Below, piece by piece: positions 11,836 to 15,331 of a stretch of DNA of 15,331 nucleotides. Both the position numbers and the translations under genes were made by a program. The first letter of the stretch is position 1; every line of letters starts with the position of its first letter. Source of the stretch: Candidatus Gallimonas intestinigallinarum (lineage in GTDB: Bacteria; Bacillota_A; Clostridia; Christensenellales; Borkfalkiaceae); contig DXBS01000061.1 of NCBI GenBank assembly GCA_019116405.1, positions 1 through 15,331 of the forward strand, in the 5' to 3' direction. The notes below the pieces were generated by a model that worked only from the letters and a program-made list of their open reading frames with translations, was not told the DNA's origin and made no database searches.

Positions 11836-12231
11836 ATGAAGAAACTTCTGCCTGCACTCTTTTTTCTTTTGTTTCTGCCGCCCGTTCTGACGGGCTGTTC
11901 CGTCTCCGACATGAGTTCGCTCACCGAGTTCTCCCGCCCCTATGTGGGCGAGTACGCCTGCGAGGAGCTTCGCCTCGGGGAGGAGGACATGTTAGATCGC
12001 TTTGAATACGTCCGCCTGACGCTCGGCCCCGACGGGGATGCGCAGCTCACCTGGCGCACCATGGAGGGCGGCGAGGGCGCAACTTTGCTGTATTACAAGA
12101 TGCGCGAGGGAAGAATCACGCTCTCCAAGGCGGGGCGCATGGGCGCGTACACCTTCCCCGTGGAGCAGGGCGCGATCGTCATCACGCACAACATAATCGG
12201 GCGCATGCTCTATGCGAAATTCCGCATGTGA
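11836..12231 (+). CDS. Small lipoprotein
   Basis: The 131-residue frame starts with a typical lipoprotein signal (MKKLLPALFFLLFLPPVLTGC), with lipobox LTGC and lipidated cysteine C21. After cleavage, about 110 residues remain, predicted to be mostly beta (FEYVRLTLGPDGDAQLTW, then AIVITHNIIGRMLYAKF), resembling small surface lipoproteins that bind a ligand. No family is recognised. An in-frame ATG at 11802 would only extend the signal peptide; neither start has a clear ribosome site, so the start is less certain than the protein. Its stop is immediately adjacent to the stop of the convergent asnA. Confidence 0.78.
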   Translation: MKKLLPALFFLLFLPPVLTGCSVSDMSSLTEFSRPYVGEYACEELRLGEEDMLDRFEYVRLTLGPDGDAQLTWRTMEGGEGATLLYYKMREGRITLSKAGRMGAYTFPVEQGAIVITHNIIGRMLYAKFRM

Positions 12232-13215
12232 TCACATGAGCGGAATGTTCTCATTTTTGCACAACGTATGCGTTTTTTCGTCCCAAACGGAGACTTGCAC
12301 TTCGCCGATATGCACCTTGTTCAGCATGATCATGCAAAGGCGGGACTGCCCGATGCCGCCGCCCATCGTCAGGGGCAGTTCGCCCGCGGCGAGCGCCCTG
12401 TGAAAGGGCAGCTTGAGTCGATCTGTGCAGCCCTCCGCCTCCAGCTGAGCGATAAGGCTTGTTTCGTCCACGCGGATGCCCATGCTGCTCAGCTCGAACG
12501 CGCAGTCGAGGGGGGGATAGTAGACGAGGATGTCGCCGTTTAAGTTCCAGTCGTCATAATCGGGCGCTCTGCCGTCGTGCTTGCTGCCCGATCTGAGTTT
12601 GCCGCCGATATTCTTCAAGAACACCGCGCCGTACTTTCTGACCGCCTCCCGCTCGCGCGCCTTGGGGGTGAGGCCCGGGAAGGCGTCCTCCAATTCCTGC
12701 GTCGTCACAAAGGAGATCTTCTCGGGGAAGTAGTTCTCCAGCGCGGGGAAGGCGTCGCAGATGCCTTGCGCCGTCTGCCGCATGACCGCATAGATGGTGC
12801 GCACCGTCGCCTCTAAAAAGGCGGGCGTTCTGTCCTCGCGTGCGATGACCTTCTCCCAGTCCCACTGGTCGACGTACACGGAGTGCAGTTCGTCCAGTTC
12901 CTCGTCGCGGCGGATGGCGTTCATGTCGCAGTAAAGGCCGCGGTGGACGGGGAACCCATATTTTTTCAGCGCATAGCGCTTCCACTTGGCGAGCGAATGA
13001 ACGATCTCCACCGTGGAGCCCGTCGCCTTCACGTCAAAGCTGACGGGGCGCTCCACGCCGTTCAGATCGTCGTTGATTCCGCTGCCCGCGGGCACAAAGA
13101 GGGGCGCGCTGACGCGCGTCAAATCGAGCGCCTGCGCAAGATTTTTCTCAAAGGCATCCTTTACCTGCTTGATGGCAAGTTCGGTCTCTATAAGATCGAG
13201 TCTGGATTGATACAT
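12232..13215 (-). CDS. asnA: Aspartate-ammonia ligase (asparagine synthetase A)
   Basis: The 327-residue product matches E. coli AsnA (330 residues) throughout. Landmarks are VEIVHSLAKWKRYAL, LHSVYVDQWDWEKVI, GAVFLKNIGGKL, HDGRAPDYDDW, LNGDILVYYPPL, FELSSMGIRVDETSL and MGGGIGQSRLCMIML. It makes asparagine from aspartate, ammonia and ATP in the cytoplasm; its core resembles class II aminoacyl-tRNA synthetases. The start at 13215 is set by GGGAGG six bases ahead. No terminator was seen after the gene, so its transcript probably runs antisense into the lipoprotein gene. It is a single-gene unit, divergent from the helicase gene and sharing a promoter-core sequence with it. Confidence 0.96.
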   Translation of the reverse strand: MYQSRLDLIETELAIKQVKDAFEKNLAQALDLTRVSAPLFVPAGSGINDDLNGVERPVSFDVKATGSTVEIVHSLAKWKRYALKKYGFPVHRGLYCDMNAIRRDEELDELHSVYVDQWDWEKVIAREDRTPAFLEATVRTIYAVMRQTAQGICDAFPALENYFPEKISFVTTQELEDAFPGLTPKAREREAVRKYGAVFLKNIGGKLRSGSKHDGRAPDYDDWNLNGDILVYYPPLDCAFELSSMGIRVDETSLIAQLEAEGCTDRLKLPFHRALAAGELPLTMGGGIGQSRLCMIMLNKVHIGEVQVSVWDEKTHTLCKNENIPLM

Positions 13216-13245
13216 AAATAGCCTCCCGACGAGACGTTTTCGGAT

Positions 13246-13274
13246 AGTATAGCACACTTTTTTCAAAAAGGCGA
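13246..13274 (-). promoter_or_regulatory. Extended -10 promoter of asnA
   Basis: On the minus strand TATACT (13251-13246) with TGC upstream (TGCTATACT) is a good extended -10. The -35 at 17-nt spacing (TCGCCT, 13274-13269) is poor. The 13-bp AGTGTGCTATACT (13258-13246) is identical to the sequence at the helicase promoter on the other strand. The leader carries a GGGAGG ribosome site. Confidence 0.65.
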
Positions 13275-13333
13275 ACGATTGCGCAGGATTCTTCAAAAGT
13301 TGCGCGATTTCCCGCAAAGCATTGAACGAATGT

Positions 13334-13362
13334 TTGCAATTTGCGGCGCAGTGTGCTATACT
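13334..13362 (+). promoter_or_regulatory. Sigma-A promoter of the helicase gene
   Basis: TTGCAA (13334-13339), a 17-nt spacer and TATACT (13357-13362) with TGC upstream form an extended -10 promoter. The -10 ends 6 nt before the ATG at 13369, leaving no room for a ribosome site. Confidence 0.78.
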
Positions 13363-13368
13363 TGTCAC

Positions 13369-14622
13369 ATGGACACATCGGCACCCGTGCTCACCGCCGA
13401 TCAGGCGGAGGCGGCAGCACTCATCGAGGAGTGGTTTTATCATCTGAATACGCAGATCTTTGTGCTGTGCGGCTACGCGGGGACGGGCAAGACCTTTCTT
13501 GTCGACTACGTCGTGCGGGACATGGGACTTGTGCCGGGCGAGAGCGCCGTGTTCGTCGCACCCACGGGCAAGGCGGCGTCTGTGCTCATCCGCGCTGGCG
13601 TACCCGCAGGCACGGTGCACAGCCTCATCTACACGCGCGAAGAGGATATCGAGGTGGACGAGAACGGCGAGGTCATCTCCGAGCGCTTTCTGCGCTTTGT
13701 CAAAAAGGAGAAGATCGACAGCGGCATCCGTCTCATCGTATTGGACGAGACGAGTATGGTCTCGGACGACGTGCTGCGCGATCTTTTATCCTTCGGCGTC
13801 AAGTGCCTGTGCTGCGGCGATCCCGCCCAGCTGCCGCCCGTGGGCGGGAGCAACACGCTGCTCACGATGCCCGTCATTACCTTAAAGGAGATCGTGCGGC
13901 AGGAAAAGGACAACCCCATCGTGCGGCTCGCAGAGCGGGTGCGCGCGGGCGGGCTGCCCCGCTATGGCAGGGACGGGTGCGTGGAGGTCATTCCCCGCCG
14001 CGAGTGCGACAGGGCGCTTCGCGAGCAGCTGTTTTCCAAGGCCGATCAGATCATTGTCGGGACCAACCGCATGCGCGCCGCCGTCAACCGCGAAGTGCGC
14101 GCGATGCGCGGCATCCCGCCCGATCAGCTGCTTCCCACAGACGGCGAGAAGCTCGTCTGCACGCTCAACGACTGGAGCAAGACGCTGGACGAAAAGGGGG
14201 ATTTTCACCTCGTCAACGGTATCATCGGGACGTGCAATAGCGCCCGCGAGCAGCTGGACGGGCTGGGGCTTCTGGACTTCACGCCCGACTTTCTGCCCGA
14301 TACTCTCCCTGAACTGCCCTTTGACACGGGCATCTTCACGCGCGGACAGTACTACCACGGCTACGGCAACAAGGCGTGTATGCTCACGAACGGCATTCTG
14401 GTGCATGAAGGCAATTATGAGATGCTGCGCCGCTTCAAAGTGCGGCGGGAGGACACCGTCTGCCGCTTTGAGTTCGCCTATGCCGTCACCTGCCACAAGG
14501 CGCAGGGCTCGGAGTACGATAACGTCGTCGTCATCGACGAGTCGGGCTATTTTGACAACGGCAGGGAGTGGCTGTACACCGCCGTGACGCGCGCAAAGAA
14601 GCAACTGACCATCATCAGGTAA
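13369..14622 (+). CDS. SF1B DNA helicase, RecD/Dda-like
   Basis: The 417-residue ATPase has the helicase superfamily 1B motifs: Walker A GYAGTGKT (35-42), motif Ia VAPTGKAA (63-70), Walker B LIVLDETSM (122-130), motif III GDPAQLPPVGG (150-160), a NRMR segment (233-236), VTCHKAQGSEYDNVVV (373-388) and motif VI YTAVTRAKKQL (403-413). It should move 5'-to-3' on single-stranded DNA and unwind duplexes. The size is close to phage T4 Dda (439) and far below full RecD2, with no long N-terminal RecD2 region, so it is a stand-alone helicase. The frame is open upstream of 13369, but that part overlaps the promoter; the ATG at 13369 matches the transcription start and appears leaderless. A truncated ATPase gene follows after 48 bp. 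Confidence 0.9.
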   Translation: MDTSAPVLTADQAEAAALIEEWFYHLNTQIFVLCGYAGTGKTFLVDYVVRDMGLVPGESAVFVAPTGKAASVLIRAGVPAGTVHSLIYTREEDIEVDENGEVISERFLRFVKKEKIDSGIRLIVLDETSMVSDDVLRDLLSFGVKCLCCGDPAQLPPVGGSNTLLTMPVITLKEIVRQEKDNPIVRLAERVRAGGLPRYGRDGCVEVIPRRECDRALREQLFSKADQIIVGTNRMRAAVNREVRAMRGIPPDQLLPTDGEKLVCTLNDWSKTLDEKGDFHLVNGIIGTCNSAREQLDGLGLLDFTPDFLPDTLPELPFDTGIFTRGQYYHGYGNKACMLTNGILVHEGNYEMLRRFKVRREDTVCRFEFAYAVTCHKAQGSEYDNVVVIDESGYFDNGREWLYTAVTRAKKQLTIIR

Positions 14623-14670
14623 GGGTGCCGCCCTGCCGTCATGCGGCAAAGGGCTTATCCGGAGGCAGGC

Positions 14671-15331
14671 ATGATCTACTTATCCCAATTCACCTTTCCT
14701 TCCTACGATGCAGAATACGCCTTTCGGCTCGGGAATGCCAAGCGGACGTGCTATAACACGATGTACCCGTTTTTTGTCCTGTCCGCGCACGGGCTTGCGC
14801 GGCTGGACTTTGCGCCCGTCACCATTTTTTACGGCGGGAACGGCTCAGGCAAGACGACGGCGCTCAACGTGATTGCCGAGCGCCTGAACGTCAGGCGCGG
14901 CGCGCCCTTCAACAAATCAAGTTTTTTCGGCGACTATGTGAGCATGTGTACACATGCTCTTTTGAAGCCGCTGCCCCCGGAGAGCGCCATGATCGCCAGC
15001 GACGACGTGTTTGAATTCATGCTCGACCTGCGCGGCATCAACGAGGGGATCGACGCGAAGCGGGAGGAGCTCTTGGAAGAGTATCTTCAAAACAAGTATG
15101 CGCAGTTCCGCATGACCTCACTCGACGATTACGACCGCCTGAAAAAAGTGTGCGACGCCCGCAGCAGGACGCAGTCGAAGTATGTCAAGGACAGGCTCTC
15201 CGGAAACGTGCGCGAGCAGTCCAACGGGGAGAGCGCCTTCTTCTACTTCACGCAGAGGATGGGCGAGCCTGCGCTCTATCTGTTGGACGAGCCGGAAAAC
15301 AGTCTCTCGCCCGCGCGGCAGATGCAGCTCA
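14671..15331 (+). CDS. ABC/AAA-type ATPase, cut by window end
   Basis: The 220 visible residues include Walker A YGGNGSGKTTALNVI (about 54-68), an SNGES signature-like motif and Walker B ALYLLDEPENSLSP near the visible end, so the nucleotide-binding domain is nearly complete. The pattern fits the SMC/RecF-like predicted ATPases of the AAA_21 group rather than a transporter ATPase: the insert between the Walker motifs is helical and charged (INEGIDAKREELLEEYL), and no transmembrane partner is seen. GGAGG at 14661-14665, five bases before the ATG, sets the start. It lies 48 bp after the helicase with no terminator between, so the two are probably co-transcribed. Its function is unknown. Confidence 0.82.
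   Translation, partial: MIYLSQFTFPSYDAEYAFRLGNAKRTCYNTMYPFFVLSAHGLARLDFAPVTIFYGGNGSGKTTALNVIAERLNVRRGAPFNKSSFFGDYVSMCTHALLKPLPPESAMIASDDVFEFMLDLRGINEGIDAKREELLEEYLQNKYAQFRMTSLDDYDRLKKVCDARSRTQSKYVKDRLSGNVREQSNGESAFFYFTQRMGEPALYLLDEPENSLSPARQMQL

Noticed and set aside
1..15331. CRISPR arrays, tRNA or rRNA genes, insertion sequences, att sites
   Set aside because: No regularly spaced identical repeats, cloverleaf or rRNA signatures, or transposase/integrase motifs were seen by eye. A tRNAscan-SE, Infernal or ISfinder run would settle this.

Overview
The window reads as chromosome of a GC-rich, probably spore-forming Clostridia-type Firmicute, perhaps an uncultured gut lineage. The clues are a CotF-type spore coat gene, strong GGAGG-type ribosome sites, sigma-A promoters with extended -10 boxes, an EF2568-type cysteine desulfurase next to a DUF3343 Se/S carrier, a CGCAxxGCC protein, and a PucR regulator. 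Taxonomy is inference; I could not run a search. The DNA is gene-dense, strand use alternates often, and convergent genes share or nearly share stop codons. No rRNA, tRNA, CRISPR array, transposase, phage module or att site was seen.

Layout: (1) 1-407, a truncated membrane protein on the minus strand. It is divergent from a PucR-type regulator (676-1638) and a membrane-anchored S41 peptidase (1660-3063), which form one operon. (2) 3060-3679, two small unknown genes in divergent orientation. (3) 3666-5083, an EF2568-type cysteine desulfurase (minus) divergent from a DUF3343 protein (plus), a likely selenium/sulfur-handling pair. (4) 5121-6661, endonuclease III, two small coat-type genes (the second CotF-like), and two tiny charged ORFs behind a near-consensus promoter. 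(5) 6732-7874, a cytoplasmic BNR/GH93-like glycosidase (minus), divergent from a YfbR-type nucleotidase (8105-8686). (6) 8697-9030, a gene-free stretch holding two diverged copies of a repeat. (7) 9074-10819, an MBL-fold hydrolase converging on a short Sfp-type phosphopantetheinyl transferase, which is divergent from a CGCAxxGCC protein. (8) 10852-12231, tandem hairpins, a glutamate-5-kinase-like amino acid kinase (minus) and a small lipoprotein (plus). (9) 12232-15331, asparagine synthetase A (minus), divergent from a RecD/Dda-like helicase and a truncated ABC/AAA-type ATPase.

Most genes are single transcription units with housekeeping or accessory metabolic roles; only the PucR/S41, coat, small-ORF and helicase/ATPase groups look like operons. 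I do not see a complete, clearly new multi-gene system. The most interesting signals are regulatory. At least four genes have a good sigma-A promoter whose -10 box ends 6-9 nt before the ATG and have no Shine-Dalgarno, so they look leaderless. Three genes have a terminator-like hairpin and U-tract directly before or overlapping their ribosome site. Five CATGG motifs sit upstream of the PucR gene. The repeat at 8697-9030, a YfbR homologue with HE in place of HD, and the stand-alone glutamate-5-kinase-like protein also deserve a look.
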